From assembly GCA_945878355.1 (NCBI GenBank), contig CAMCTC010000017.1:3922-67921 (forward strand): a stretch of 64,000 nucleotides of DNA, written 5' to 3'. A program made the position numbers and the translations under genes. The stretch comes from Bordetella parapertussis. GTDB lineage: Bacteria > Pseudomonadota > Gammaproteobacteria > Burkholderiales > Burkholderiaceae_C. The stretch's first letter is position 1. Each line of letters opens with the position of its first letter. Shown here in pieces: positions 10,824-19,486 of this stretch. The notes beneath the pieces are model-generated. The model was not told the DNA's origin. It saw only the letters and a list, made by a program, of their open reading frames with translations, and searched no databases.

Positions 10824-11322
10824 TTCGATGCCAGGTGGGCGCTTGCTCTATACCGATGGCGAGTTGTCGGTCTTTGAGCGCTGGGTGCTGGTCGAAGGCA
10901 AAGGTGTCGTGCTCATCAACGCGCGCACCCAGGCCCGGTTGGTCCAGTCGCGCGGTCCGGCGCTGTGGTTTTACGCTGGATGGCTGGCGTCGCTGATCGG
11001 TCTGGGCTGCGCAACGCTGGGGCCATCGGGTTTTGCCTGGGTCGGCGCAGGCGTTGCGCTGATGGGGCTCGGGGCTTACGGGGTCCAGAAATACCACGCC
11101 CGCTGTCTGCGGTCTTTGGTGATCGATGCCGATGGCCGCACGCTCGAACTCGCCAGCCGGTCGCCTGCGCTCGACAGCGACGCCGACCAACTGCACGAGG
11201 CCCAGCTGGCCGTGATGCAAGCCGCCGAGTTGCAAGGTCGCGCCGAGCGACAGGACGAAGCTTCGAGCATGGCGCTGAGCGGGCCTGGTTTGGTCATCGA
11301 TTCGGGCCGGACCGTCAGCTGA
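10813..11322 (+). CDS. Hypothetical protein with a two-helix membrane hairpin
   Basis: 169-residue protein of unknown function. Two hydrophobic segments at about residues 47-69 and 73-94 form a membrane hairpin; a soluble N-terminal part of about 45 residues precedes it and a charged, possibly coiled-coil C-terminal part follows. Domains of this shape occur in small inner-membrane scaffold proteins, but I cannot name a family. ATG at 10813 overlaps the end of the preceding gene; ATG at 10828 is an alternative. It converges on the response regulator gene. Confidence 0.5.
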   Translation: MLLDSMPGGRLLYTDGELSVFERWVLVEGKGVVLINARTQARLVQSRGPALWFYAGWLASLIGLGCATLGPSGFAWVGAGVALMGLGAYGVQKYHARCLRSLVIDADGRTLELASRSPALDSDADQLHEAQLAVMQAAELQGRAERQDEASSMALSGPGLVIDSGRTVS

Positions 11323-11381
11323 GCTACAGCGCGATCGCGCGCTATCCTGGTCAGCGCATGCGCCGAGGGCGGCCTGCGTCT

Positions 11382-12449
11382 TCAGTGGGCCGGCACTGCC
11401 GCGCGGTGCCAACACAGGGCGTCCTGGTGCTGCGGCTCCATCAGCGTGCGCAGCGAAGGCAGCGCCTGGTCGAACGCGCGCACCACACCGGGGTCGAATT
11501 GCTGGCCTTCGTCAGCATGGATCACGGCCGCGGCCGAATCAGCCGACAACGCGGACCGGTTGGGCGCGCGCCAGCCGGTCATCTGCTCGAACATGTCGGC
11601 CAGCGCGACGATCCGGCCCGACAGCGGAATCGCTTCGCCCCTCAGGCCATTTGGCGCGCCGCTGCCGTCCCAATGTTCCAGGCTAGACAGCGCGATCTCG
11701 GCGGCCAGTTGCAGCACAGGCGATCGAGAGTTGCTCAGCACCTGATGGCCAGCGCTGGTGCGCCCGTCGAGTTGGCGACGGCCCTCAGTTGTGACCGGGG
11801 CGCTGCGCGCGAGCACCTCGCTGGGCACCGACCAGTTGCCGATGTCGTGCAAGGGCGCGGCGCGTGCCAGCAGCGCTTGCTCCCGCTCGTTCAGTCCGTA
11901 GCAAGCACCGATACGTGCGGCGAATGCGCCGATGCGCCGCATCGATGCTGCCGGGCGGTCAGCGCGGATGGCCGCGAGACGCTCGAGCATCATGACGACC
12001 GCTTCGTCCGGGTCGGTTGCCGGGTCTGGCTGGCGCTGCGCCTCGTTCGCCTGCGAGGTCCTGGGCATGGAGGGATGCCGGTCGTTCATGCGCAACAGGT
12101 TCAAGACCTTGAGCTTGACCTCCTCCGGCGAAAACGGCTTGCTGATCACATCGATCGCCCCTGCCCGCAGCGCGACCAGGCGCATGCTTTCGACCGCCCA
12201 GCCCGAAATCATCGCCACCGGCACCCGCTGTGTGGCCTGGTGGCGATGCAGTTCGCCCAGGAACTCGATGCCGTCCAGGTCGGGCATGTTGTAGTCGAGC
12301 AAGATCAGGTCCGGAGGCGTCGCTAGACACCAACTCAAGGCCTGGCGCGAATCGGTGAAGGCGTGCGAGCCGACGATACCGACCTGGTCAAGCATGCGCT
12401 TGAGCTGGGCGGCAACAACCGTGTTGTCATCAACGATGCAGACAGTCAT
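11382..12449 (-). CDS. Response regulator with degenerate HD-GYP domain
   Basis: 355-residue two-domain protein. The receiver domain (residues 1-120) is complete: acidic pair D7/D8, phospho-acceptor D52 in LLDYNMPDLDG, S82 and K104 in ISKPF. The C-terminal half follows the HD-GYP pattern of cyclic-di-GMP phosphodiesterases, with HDIGN at 201-205 and HWDGSGAPNGLRG later. Important ligands are missing: the histidine of the usual ETGxH segment is replaced (PAASM), the lysine of HDxGK is asparagine, the HH of HHExWDG is replaced by SL, and GYP reads GAP. It may therefore sense cyclic-di-GMP or act by protein contact rather than hydrolyse it. It lies beside flagellar genes, so a role in motility control is plausible. 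Confidence 0.85.
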   Translation of the reverse strand: MTVCIVDDNTVVAAQLKRMLDQVGIVGSHAFTDSRQALSWCLATPPDLILLDYNMPDLDGIEFLGELHRHQATQRVPVAMISGWAVESMRLVALRAGAIDVISKPFSPEEVKLKVLNLLRMNDRHPSMPRTSQANEAQRQPDPATDPDEAVVMMLERLAAIRADRPAASMRRIGAFAARIGACYGLNEREQALLARAAPLHDIGNWSVPSEVLARSAPVTTEGRRQLDGRTSAGHQVLSNSRSPVLQLAAEIALSSLEHWDGSGAPNGLRGEAIPLSGRIVALADMFEQMTGWRAPNRSALSADSAAAVIHADEGQQFDPGVVRAFDQALPSLRTLMEPQHQDALCWHRAAVPAH

Positions 12450-12827
12450 GGGATGCTTTGGCAGAAGAAGTCGTAATAAACAGATTCAATGCTATACGCA
12501 ATTTGCCTTCAATGGCATCCTGCAGGGGGTGACGGTGCTGTGGGTTTTGTCACGATTTGTAGCAGTACGGCGGGGTGATGGCGTCGATCTTGGCCGCCCG
12601 ACGGCTGTGGATGCCGGGCTGCCTCGGGTGCAATGGCCTGAAAGAGCCTGGCCTCGCCGACTGGCCCAGCAGGTGTCGCCAAGGCAGTTGACGGGCCTTG
12701 AGCAAGGGTATGTCTGGTGATAAAATAGTCAAATTACTTTAAAAGATAATCAGTGTTGATTGTGAGATTTCCACTGCTGCCTGACCCTGTTACCGGGTCT
12801 CTTTGCGCTGCCAGTCGAGGCTGGCCG
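12450..12827. promoter_or_regulatory. Divergent intergenic region before the flgA operon
   Basis: 378 bases between the response regulator and the first gene of the unknown operon. The stretch 12718-12760 is very AT-rich and includes a GATAAT element at 12745-12750, a candidate -10 for rightward transcription. A GACCC-N7-GGGTC hairpin at 12783-12799 is followed by TCTTT, so the leader may contain a weak terminator or attenuator. Several open frames in the region show no recognisable protein. Confidence 0.35.
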
Positions 12828-13451
12828 ATGGATTGCCACGAGCACCTGCTGAGCCCGGGTTCGGGCTTGGCGGGCAGCTTGAAGTCCGCGATCGAGCGCG
12901 TCGGTGCTGCGCAACAAGACAATGTGACCCTGATCGGCGTCGGGCTGGCAGGCACCTGGTTGCTCGGTCTCAGCGCGCTTGGCGCGTTGGCCTCAGGCAT
13001 GAGGCTGCTGGCCTTGTTTCCCTACCTCGGCGTCGATCCCACACCCTACGGCGCACAGCGCTCGACATCGAACTGGTGCGATCGCTGGCTGTTCATGGCT
13101 CGGTTGCCGCTGCTGCGGCGCGTCATGGCCCATGCGGCGGTCACGCCCAGCACGCGCGGACTCGAGGGTGTCTATCAGCCCAGCACAATGTCTTGGGCCC
13201 ACGCCGGCGCAGTCATGGACAAGTCCGATTTTGTCAGCCTGATCGTTCCGGCCAGTTCGGGTGTCACTGTGGTGCTCAACAGCGCTTCGCCCGATTTGGT
13301 GGTCGAGCGCTCACAAGTGGTGTTTGCCGCACTCAATGACGGGATTGCGCTGGCATTCGCCGACCCGGGCTCCAGCGAACTGGCCCAGCAGGTGGTGGCG
13401 TGGGCGCAGGGCGGGGCATTCGGTGACGTGGGAGTGGCTAGCAATGCTTGA
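12828..13451 (+). CDS. Hypothetical membrane protein, first gene of a flgA-linked operon
   Basis: 207-residue protein of no recognised family. One clear hydrophobic segment (about residues 38-65, TLIGVGLAGTWLLGL...) is preceded by a short soluble part containing QQDNVTLIGV, faintly like the last strand of PP2C phosphatases but too short to count as one. The rest looks like a soluble alpha/beta domain. The ATG at 12828 is preferred because a GAGG site lies seven bases upstream; the frame is also open from a GTG at 12753. It overlaps the next gene by eight bases. Conservation of these overlaps through to flgA suggests a role in motility or its control. Confidence 0.55.
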   Translation: MDCHEHLLSPGSGLAGSLKSAIERVGAAQQDNVTLIGVGLAGTWLLGLSALGALASGMRLLALFPYLGVDPTPYGAQRSTSNWCDRWLFMARLPLLRRVMAHAAVTPSTRGLEGVYQPSTMSWAHAGAVMDKSDFVSLIVPASSGVTVVLNSASPDLVVERSQVVFAALNDGIALAFADPGSSELAQQVVAWAQGGAFGDVGVASNA

Positions 13452-14292
13452 GCCATCTGTGGTACCCGCGCTCAACCCCGGCTACAAGGTCGTGATCGCA
13501 CTGGCATGCTTGGCGCTGCTGGTGATTGCTTTTGGCGTCTGGGCGCTGGTGTCGGAGCGGCGTCGCACCCGCGGCCGCTCAACGTCGCCCCGGGTCGAGC
13601 CGGTGGTGGCGGCAGCACCGCCGCCCGTCGCCGACGCTTCGGTCGACGCGCTGCAGCAATCGCTGTCGAGCCTGGAGCGTTTCGACGCGCTGCAGAGCGA
13701 TCTGCGCAATCGACTCGCGCGCGCCAACACCGAGATGGAAGCCGAGCGCGGCAATGTCGGCTCGGCGGTGCAGTTGATGCGCAGGGCGGCACTGGAGATG
13801 CGCCTGCCCGACACCGTGTTCGAGATCTACGAGAGCCTGCGCCTGTTGCCTCGCAAATCGGTCGAGGCCCAGCAGGTCGACCGCGATTGGCATCGCCAGG
13901 CGCGCATCGAGCCTGGGCGGGTCGTCGTGATCGACGAAGCGACGCGCGAGTGCATCGTCGACTTCACGGCTTCGGGGCGTCACTTCCGTGTCACCGGCCG
14001 CAGCTACGAGTTGTCGCGATCGAATTTCGACGAGCTGACCTTGTTCGACGGCCGCGACCTCGCGGTGCTGATGGTCCGCGTCAAACTGGAGCCAGACCGC
14101 TTGCGGGTGATCGAGGCCACCGTGACAAGTTACCGGCCTTCGCCCTGGGTGGCGGTGTTGGTCGAATCGCGTGCGCTGATGGACGAGCGGCGCGAAAAAC
14201 TATTGCTCAAGTCACGCTTTCGTGATGTCGAGAAAATGCGTGCCGATTTCGGCATGGATGTCAAATTGCCCGGTTGGGGTCCTGCACAATGA
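13444..14292 (+). CDS. Hypothetical single-pass membrane protein
   Basis: 282 residues. A membrane anchor lies at about residues 14-38 (VVIALACLALLVIAFGVWALV), followed by a basic, proline-rich linker, a probable coiled coil (about 60-125), and a soluble C-terminal domain with RVVVIDEATRECIVDF and similar beta-rich segments. I do not recognise the family. ATG at 13444 lies inside the end of the preceding gene, and its own stop overlaps the next start (ATGA, 14289-14292), so it is firmly embedded in the operon. The topology (anchor, coiled coil, cytoplasmic domain) would suit a scaffold or signalling adaptor, which is inference only. Confidence 0.55.
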   Translation: MLEPSVVPALNPGYKVVIALACLALLVIAFGVWALVSERRRTRGRSTSPRVEPVVAAAPPPVADASVDALQQSLSSLERFDALQSDLRNRLARANTEMEAERGNVGSAVQLMRRAALEMRLPDTVFEIYESLRLLPRKSVEAQQVDRDWHRQARIEPGRVVVIDEATRECIVDFTASGRHFRVTGRSYELSRSNFDELTLFDGRDLAVLMVRVKLEPDRLRVIEATVTSYRPSPWVAVLVESRALMDERREKLLLKSRFRDVEKMRADFGMDVKLPGWGPAQ

Positions 14293-15503
14293 TTTTGAAA
14301 TTACTGAACCGCTTGCGACCTGGGGTGGCTGCCAAGGCTGCACAGCTTGCTGCTGCCGCCGATGTGGCTGCGGTTTCTGTGGTGCCGGCACCGGCTGCCG
14401 GCGAATCTCCGGTGCGCCAACACCAGCGCATGAATGCGTTGCTCGACGATTTCCGCCGGCGCATTCGCCGGCAGGAACCTGCAGCGTCCAAGGCTGCAGC
14501 CAAGCCGGAGGCGCCGGCGTTGGCATCAGCATCGGCACCTGGTCAAGCTCGTGCGTTGCCCGCGCTGCGCGGCGTCGAGCAGTGGCTTGGGGTGGCGTCA
14601 CGCGCGGCCAGTGCGCTGGTGGTGCTCTGGGTCATGTTCTCGGCCTGGGGCATCGTGTCAGCCAGCCGTGCTCTGGAGAGCCATGTCTTCGCTGTGCCCA
14701 AGCTGGGGCAGTTCCCGGTCCTCGGGCGCACCAAGCTGCTGGCCGCGAACCGGCTCAGCCCTGATCTGCAGCGCATGCTCACGCCCAATGAAGACCGGTT
14801 GATGCGGGCGGTGCAAAACATCGCGACCTTCGAGAATGCCCGCGCCGAGCAGACGCTGCGCGCCACTCGCTCGGTGGTGCAGGCGGTGGTCGAAGGCTCA
14901 GCCGCCCACCTCGCCAAGGTCGAGCCCGGTGATATCGTCAAACAAGTCAATTCCAAGGAAGCCGGTTTTGTCTGGGATGTCTACAAGATCAGCACCGACC
15001 GGCCTTTGCGCCTGCTCGAGCTCACCTTGCAGCGTGGTAGCGAAACCTTGACGGCCAGTCTGGGGCTGAAGGAGGGCGATCGATTCGACCTGTCCAACCT
15101 CGGCCTGTTGTTTCCAGTGCCAGACACGATCCGTTTCATCGGTTTGACCGATGCCGAGCGCATCACCGAGCAGCTGCGCAGCGGCTATGTCGAACAGATG
15201 CCGCCCGAATGGCAGCTCGCCTATGTTGAGGGATTGCTGGGCGTCAGCAACGAGCTTGTCGCCAACCTCTCGACCCTGAATGCGGCGGCCTACAGTGCCA
15301 GCAACTACCTGCGCAGCGAAGAGCTGCTGGGCTGGTACCACCAGGGCTTCAACAAGGCTTTGGGCGAATACCGCAATGGTGTCGAGCGACGGCGCGTGCG
15401 TCAGACCCAGGCCTTGTTGCAACTAGGCTGGAGCGTGCTGGCCGGGGGGCTGATGCTGTTGCTGGCCCTGGGGCAGTCTGCTCGCACACGGTGGGCGCTG
15501 TGA
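14289..15503 (+). CDS. Membrane protein with PDZ-like domain, function unknown
   Basis: 404 residues. A long basic and alanine-rich cytoplasmic N-terminus is followed by a membrane segment near residues 101-121, a periplasmic part, and a second membrane segment near 382-400. The middle part includes VVQAVVEGSAAHLAKVEPGDIVKQVN, given here only in outline, whose pattern of small residues, charged residues and PGDIV resembles a PDZ peptide-binding domain. The start is fixed by the ATGA overlap at 14289. Its stop shares a base with the next start (TGATG). It could monitor periplasmic peptides or flagellar assembly, but no family name can be given. Confidence 0.55.
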   Translation: MILKLLNRLRPGVAAKAAQLAAAADVAAVSVVPAPAAGESPVRQHQRMNALLDDFRRRIRRQEPAASKAAAKPEAPALASASAPGQARALPALRGVEQWLGVASRAASALVVLWVMFSAWGIVSASRALESHVFAVPKLGQFPVLGRTKLLAANRLSPDLQRMLTPNEDRLMRAVQNIATFENARAEQTLRATRSVVQAVVEGSAAHLAKVEPGDIVKQVNSKEAGFVWDVYKISTDRPLRLLELTLQRGSETLTASLGLKEGDRFDLSNLGLLFPVPDTIRFIGLTDAERITEQLRSGYVEQMPPEWQLAYVEGLLGVSNELVANLSTLNAAAYSASNYLRSEELLGWYHQGFNKALGEYRNGVERRRVRQTQALLQLGWSVLAGGLMLLLALGQSARTRWAL

Positions 15504-15865
15504 TGGCGGGCCAGCGCGTGCTGAGGGTGCGCATAGGCCAGGCGCTGCTGGACTTGCCGGCGGCCTCGGTGGTGCGAATCGGCCGGCTCGCCCGCGCGGG
15601 CTGGAGCGGCCTGGACGCCCAGGGCGGCGCGCTGCAACTCGTCGCCACCGACCACGGCCCCATGATCGCGCTGTCGGCGCCTTTGTTGCTCAAGACCGAC
15701 GCGGTGTCCCCGCAGCCAGGCTGGGGCGTGGTGCTGACCGATGGGGCCGAGCCCTTGCTCGCTGTGGCCGTGTGTGAGGTGCTGGGCTTGATGAGCGCTG
15801 ATGCGGCCTCGTCCGGCGGCATCAGCCTGCCGGTCGAGCGGCGCCCGCCCGCTGTGGCGCATTGA
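15503..15865 (+). CDS. Small CheW-like protein (tentative)
   Basis: 120 residues. The pattern of a first beta-strand VLRVRIGQALLDLPAASV, a central segment about ligand ATDHGPMIALSAP and a final strand region EPLLAVAVCEVLGL resembles the compact beta-barrel of CheW-type adaptors, which couple chemoreceptors to CheA. The similarity is only in strand order and hydrophobic pattern, so the call is weak. The start ATG overlaps the previous stop by one base and the stop overlaps the next start by four. Its position between a receptor-shaped and a CheA-shaped protein is what makes the idea worth testing. Confidence 0.35.
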   Translation: MAGQRVLRVRIGQALLDLPAASVVRIGRLARAGWSGLDAQGGALQLVATDHGPMIALSAPLLLKTDAVSPQPGWGVVLTDGAEPLLAVAVCEVLGLMSADAASSGGISLPVERRPPAVAH

Positions 15866-17289
15866 ACGACAAGCCAGTCCTCTCAAGATTGCCCCTGATG
15901 ACCTTCAAGCCGCTGAACCTTCGCTCGACCCTGCACGACCTGGGTCTGTGTGCACTGGCATTTGTCGTCCTGCTGCTGGCCTTGCTGCTCAGCGAGGTAC
16001 GTCATGCTCGCCAGCAAGTCATTGCCGAGCTCAAGCTTTTGAGCCAGACCACGCGCAACCAACTCGACCGTCCCAGCCTGCTGGACGCGGCCCATTACGC
16101 GCGGCTTACCGCGCTGGGGCAGGGCATAGACCTGCTCGCTCGACGGCTCGATAGCCAGTGGGTGATCGGCGCCGGCGGGGTCGACAGCAAGACACTGGAC
16201 CGGGTATCGCTGGCGCTGCAGTCGCTGTCCGCTCAGCGCAAGGCCTTTGCCGACCTGGCACAGTTGATGGAGCAGTTGGCGCATGAGACCGTCGCCGGTG
16301 ACCGGCCGCTGCCGGGGTCGCAGTCCTTGTGCGGTGAAGACGTCAGCGTCGTCGACATGCCTCGCTTGCGCGGCATCCTGGGTGACCGCCTGGTCCGCGC
16401 CAACGCGGGCGAGTCAGGCCGCGCGCTGGGACTTGGGCGCGGTGCGAGCGCGCAGCGCCTGCAAGAAGCGCTGGCACTGGTCGACCAGTTCATGGGTCTG
16501 CGTCGCGACGCGCTGGCCTTGCTCGAAGAGTCTGCCGCACCGGCCACCGCTGGCGCGCCCGACGTTCTCATCAACGGCCTGGCCGTGTTGGCGCTGCTGC
16601 TGGCGCTGGCCGCAGGCGCGCAGCGGATCCTGCGCCCTGGTTCGGCGTCGGCTCAGCCGGTGCCAGAGGCTGCGCCGCCAGCGCCTCCGGCCGTGGTGGC
16701 GCTGACGGCGGCAGATGCGCCAGAGCCGACGGATCTGCCGCCGGCCGTGCTGCCTGAGCCGCCGACCGAAGCGCCGCTGCGCGCAGCCGAGGCCTGGCCG
16801 GCGCCCGCGTCGGGTGTGCTCATCGACGAGGAGCGCTGGCACGACTTGCGCGAAGCGGTTGACATCGTTTGCGAGACCGGTGTTTCGCTCGAGCGACTGG
16901 CGCGTTCGCTGGTTGACGGCACAGGTCAATCGTCGCAGCAGGCCGAGGGCGAATTGGTCATCGACTTGCTGCAGTTGGCAGACTTGCTGCAGCGCGCCCG
17001 CGAAGGCACGGTCAACCTGGCGCTGTCGCGGCTCGCCGGCGACGCCGATGCGGCGCAGGTCGAGGCCCTGGAGCGGCTGGACGGTTTGCTGCTGACCACT
17101 GTCGCAGCGCTGGCCAAGCTCGAGGACTTGCGCGATCAGCGCGAGACCCTGGCCGAGCCACGGTCGGTGGTACCCAGGCGCGATTTGGTGCGCTTGCAGT
17201 CTGATCTGCAGCATCTGGTCAGCCAGCTTGGCGTCCTGCAAGATGACGTCAGTGCAGCCGTTGAGCACCGTGGCGCTGCGTCGATTTGA
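15862..17289 (+). CDS. Two-pass membrane protein of receptor-like topology, function unknown
   Basis: 475 residues. A first membrane segment lies near residues 29-46 (LCALAFVVLLLALLLS), a helical periplasmic part of about 190 residues follows, a second membrane segment lies near 236-252, then a proline/alanine-rich linker and a helical, coiled-coil-like cytoplasmic domain (about 320-470). This topology matches methyl-accepting chemotaxis proteins and PilJ, but the conserved hairpin tip of receptors is not visible. The start is a TTG overlapping the previous stop (TTGA); an ATG at 15898 is the alternative. It belongs to the overlapping operon leading to flgA. Confidence 0.5.
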   Translation: MNDKPVLSRLPLMTFKPLNLRSTLHDLGLCALAFVVLLLALLLSEVRHARQQVIAELKLLSQTTRNQLDRPSLLDAAHYARLTALGQGIDLLARRLDSQWVIGAGGVDSKTLDRVSLALQSLSAQRKAFADLAQLMEQLAHETVAGDRPLPGSQSLCGEDVSVVDMPRLRGILGDRLVRANAGESGRALGLGRGASAQRLQEALALVDQFMGLRRDALALLEESAAPATAGAPDVLINGLAVLALLLALAAGAQRILRPGSASAQPVPEAAPPAPPAVVALTAADAPEPTDLPPAVLPEPPTEAPLRAAEAWPAPASGVLIDEERWHDLREAVDIVCETGVSLERLARSLVDGTGQSSQQAEGELVIDLLQLADLLQRAREGTVNLALSRLAGDADAAQVEALERLDGLLLTTVAALAKLEDLRDQRETLAEPRSVVPRRDLVRLQSDLQHLVSQLGVLQDDVSAAVEHRGAASI

Positions 17290-17299
17290 GGATTTCAGC

Positions 17300-18778
17300 G
17301 TGCTGTCCGAACTGTTCCTGATCGACGCCGAGCAGCTCAACGGCGAGTTGCAGCGCTTCACGCAACGCGAGCGTGGTGCCACGCCCGCGTCCGCGGCCAG
17401 CGCGGCCGATGCCTTGGCCGACTTGCTGCGCACGCTCGAGCTGGTGGCCTACGCCAGCTGCGCCCGCGCGCTGGCGCGCTGGCTCGACCAGGTGCAAACG
17501 CCCGTGCAGATCGGCGAGCGCCGCGAGCTCACCAACGAGCTCACCGGCCGGCTCAGCGAGGTGATCCTGAGCCTGCGAAGCGACAAGCCCACAGCCGACG
17601 ACAAGCTGTTCGCGACGGACTGGCTGGGTCGACTCGCCCCGGCAAAGCCCTTGGCACCCATCGCGCCGGCCGTGCCAATCTCACCGGCCGCGCAGGCGGA
17701 TCTACCGAGCGCGCTGCCGTCGGCGAAGTTGCCAGCCAACGTGCCTGTCGATGCGCTGGCCGCCACAGCGCAACATGCCGTGGCCGCAGACGCCGACCGC
17801 GCAGCGGCAGATCAACGTTCGACAGCGCTGGCCCAGGCCCGCAGCCTGCATGAAGGCCTGGCCCAGACGCCGGCATCGTCGCGTGCTGGCATCGAGCGGG
17901 TGATCGCTGGTCTGGTGGCCCAGGCGCGGGTGGGCTGCGAACAACTTGGCGGGATAGCGCTGCCCGCTGCGCTGTTGGCTGCACCCGAGGCCTTGGCGGC
18001 GTTGGCGGCGGCTTTGGCGGCGTTGCCTGCTGAGCATTCGCTGCGTGCGACGGCCGCAGCAGCCGTGATCTCGGTCGAGATCGAGCGCTGCCAGCCCTCG
18101 GCCTATGCCTTGGCCGCGGTCGGCCAGATCATCGGTCAGTGCGGTGGGCGGGTCGATGTGCTGCCCGATGGGCTGCGCCTGACGGTGCCGCGCGACCCGC
18201 GGCGGCCCATGGTCGTCGTGCTGCGCAGCGTGCAGGGCTGGTTCGCCTTGCACAGCTTGCAATTTGAAGGCCTGGTCGGAACGGATAGTGTTGCCAGCGA
18301 CAACAAGGCCGGTCTTGCGTCCACCCAGCCTGCGCCACATTCGCCCACACCGTCGACGGGTCGGATCTCCCGCCCCGCCGCAGCGGCCAGGCGCCGTGCC
18401 AGTTTGCGCATCGGTGCCGACAGCCTGCAGCTCGATTTGAACATTACCGATGCGGCCCCCGAGCCCTCGGCCGCGGTCTGGCGCTACGAACTGCCGGCCT
18501 CAGCCCTGTGGCCGATGCCAGCGCAATGGCAGGCGATGGTCAGCGACAGCGGTGGCCGCTTGATGCCTTTGCTGCTGCCGGTCGAGCTCAAGCCGATGCC
18601 GGCTGTGGATGCACTGCCTGCGCCAGCTGTGGATGCACTGCCTGCGCCAGTTGTGGATGCGCTGCCTGCGCCGACTGAGGACGTTCCTGCATTGCCGCTG
18701 GCCGCACCCAAGCGAAAGCCCAGACGGCGCGCGGCGGCGGCGCCGGTCGATCCAGCCCAGCAGGCCGAGCCGACATGA
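17300..18778 (+). CDS. Hypothetical protein, possibly a degenerate CheA/HPt-like protein
   Basis: About 492 residues from the GTG at 17300, which has a GAGG site eight bases upstream; an ATG at 17243 inside the previous gene is an alternative. The first 65 residues (VLSELFLIDAEQLNGELQRF) look like an HPt helical bundle, but the phosphorylatable histidine is absent. A long Ala/Pro-rich linker follows, then a domain with RVDVLPDGLRLTVPRD and a C-terminal domain that ends in three copies of an eight-residue Pro/Ala repeat and a basic tail. The overall order recalls CheA, but no ATP-binding motifs are visible. Its stop overlaps flgA by four bases (ATGA). The function is unknown; linkage to flgA points to flagella. 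Confidence 0.45.
   Translation: MLSELFLIDAEQLNGELQRFTQRERGATPASAASAADALADLLRTLELVAYASCARALARWLDQVQTPVQIGERRELTNELTGRLSEVILSLRSDKPTADDKLFATDWLGRLAPAKPLAPIAPAVPISPAAQADLPSALPSAKLPANVPVDALAATAQHAVAADADRAAADQRSTALAQARSLHEGLAQTPASSRAGIERVIAGLVAQARVGCEQLGGIALPAALLAAPEALAALAAALAALPAEHSLRATAAAAVISVEIERCQPSAYALAAVGQIIGQCGGRVDVLPDGLRLTVPRDPRRPMVVVLRSVQGWFALHSLQFEGLVGTDSVASDNKAGLASTQPAPHSPTPSTGRISRPAAAARRRASLRIGADSLQLDLNITDAAPEPSAAVWRYELPASALWPMPAQWQAMVSDSGGRLMPLLLPVELKPMPAVDALPAPAVDALPAPVVDALPAPTEDVPALPLAAPKRKPRRRAAAAPVDPAQQAEPT
18602..18673 (+). repeat. Three tandem 24-base repeats inside the preceding gene
   Basis: Three consecutive copies of a 24-base unit beginning g(c/t)tgtggatgc encode an eight-residue Ala/Pro-rich unit (AVDALPAP and variants). 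The first two copies are identical and the third differs at a few bases, so copy number may vary between strains. Confidence 0.9.
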
Positions 18779-19473
18779 GCGGCTGGCCACCGACCCGCGC
18801 CGCTGTGTTGGCTTGCATGGCTTGGTTGTTCACACCGGCCGCCGTCGCTCAAACCGAAGTCAAGTCGGCAGTTTGGCGCCAGGTGATCGAACAATATGTC
18901 GAGCGCCAGAACCTCAGCGCAGGGCTGCGCACATCGGTCGAAGTCGCAGCCGATGAGCCCGGGCCGCCGGCCTGCCAGCGATCGCCCCGAATGGCCGACA
19001 GCAGCCGCACGCGATGGCTCGGGCCCTTGACCATCGTCCTCCAATGCGACCAACCTGCCTGGCGCTGGTCGGTCAATGTGCGGGTGCGCGGCATGGCACA
19101 GGTGGTGCAGGCCGGCCGATCGCTGCCCAACGGGCAGTTGCTGCGCACCGAAGACTTGCGATTGGTCGACGCCGACATCGCCACCGAGCCCCTCGGTGTG
19201 CTCACCGACCTGGCACAGGCCTTGGGTCGAGAGACAGCGCGGCCGATCAAGGAAGGCGCCAGCTTGGTGTTAAACGCTTTGCGGCAGGCGACCGTCATCA
19301 AAGTAGGCGATCGCGTGACGGTCCGCTTGATAGGTCAGGCCTTCCAAGTTTCTGCAGAAGGCGTGGCCCAGCAAGCGGGCGGCGTTGGCGATACGATACG
19401 GGTCAAAATGCCCGACGGTAAACTGGTCGCAGCGAGTGTGGTTCGCGCAGGTCATGTGGACGTGAAACTTTGA
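18775..19473 (+). CDS. flgA: Flagellar basal body P-ring formation protein FlgA
   Basis: 232-residue periplasmic chaperone needed to assemble the FlgI P-ring. A signal peptide is visible (MSGWPPTRAAVLACMAWLF up to AVA-QT, cleavage near residue 25). The C-terminal half has the SAF/FlgA pattern: VVQAGRSLPNGQLL, LRTEDLRLVD, ARPIKEGASLV and GDTIRVKMPDGK. Length is usual for the family. It starts four bases inside the preceding unknown gene, so it is translated in the same operon. flgM follows after 13 bases. In many proteobacteria flgA is the only gene before flgBCDE or flgMN; the six unknown genes in front are the odd part. Confidence 0.92.
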   Translation: MSGWPPTRAAVLACMAWLFTPAAVAQTEVKSAVWRQVIEQYVERQNLSAGLRTSVEVAADEPGPPACQRSPRMADSSRTRWLGPLTIVLQCDQPAWRWSVNVRVRGMAQVVQAGRSLPNGQLLRTEDLRLVDADIATEPLGVLTDLAQALGRETARPIKEGASLVLNALRQATVIKVGDRVTVRLIGQAFQVSAEGVAQQAGGVGDTIRVKMPDGKLVAASVVRAGHVDVKL

Positions 19474-19486
19474 ACGGTGGTAGATC

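Noticed and set aside
12550..12732. Small minus-strand open frame upstream of the response regulator
   Set aside because: TTG-type start, no ribosome site and no family resemblance.
12828..12940. PP2C phosphatase-like motif (QQDNVTLIGV) at the start of the first operon gene
   Set aside because: Only one short strand resembles PP2C; no metal-binding aspartate motifs are present, so it is treated as chance.
18602..18673. Possible link between the 24-base repeat here and the octapeptide repeats of the secretion substrates
   Set aside because: Both encode eight-residue units, but sequences (AVDALPAP versus ALTTAQVA) and codons are unrelated.
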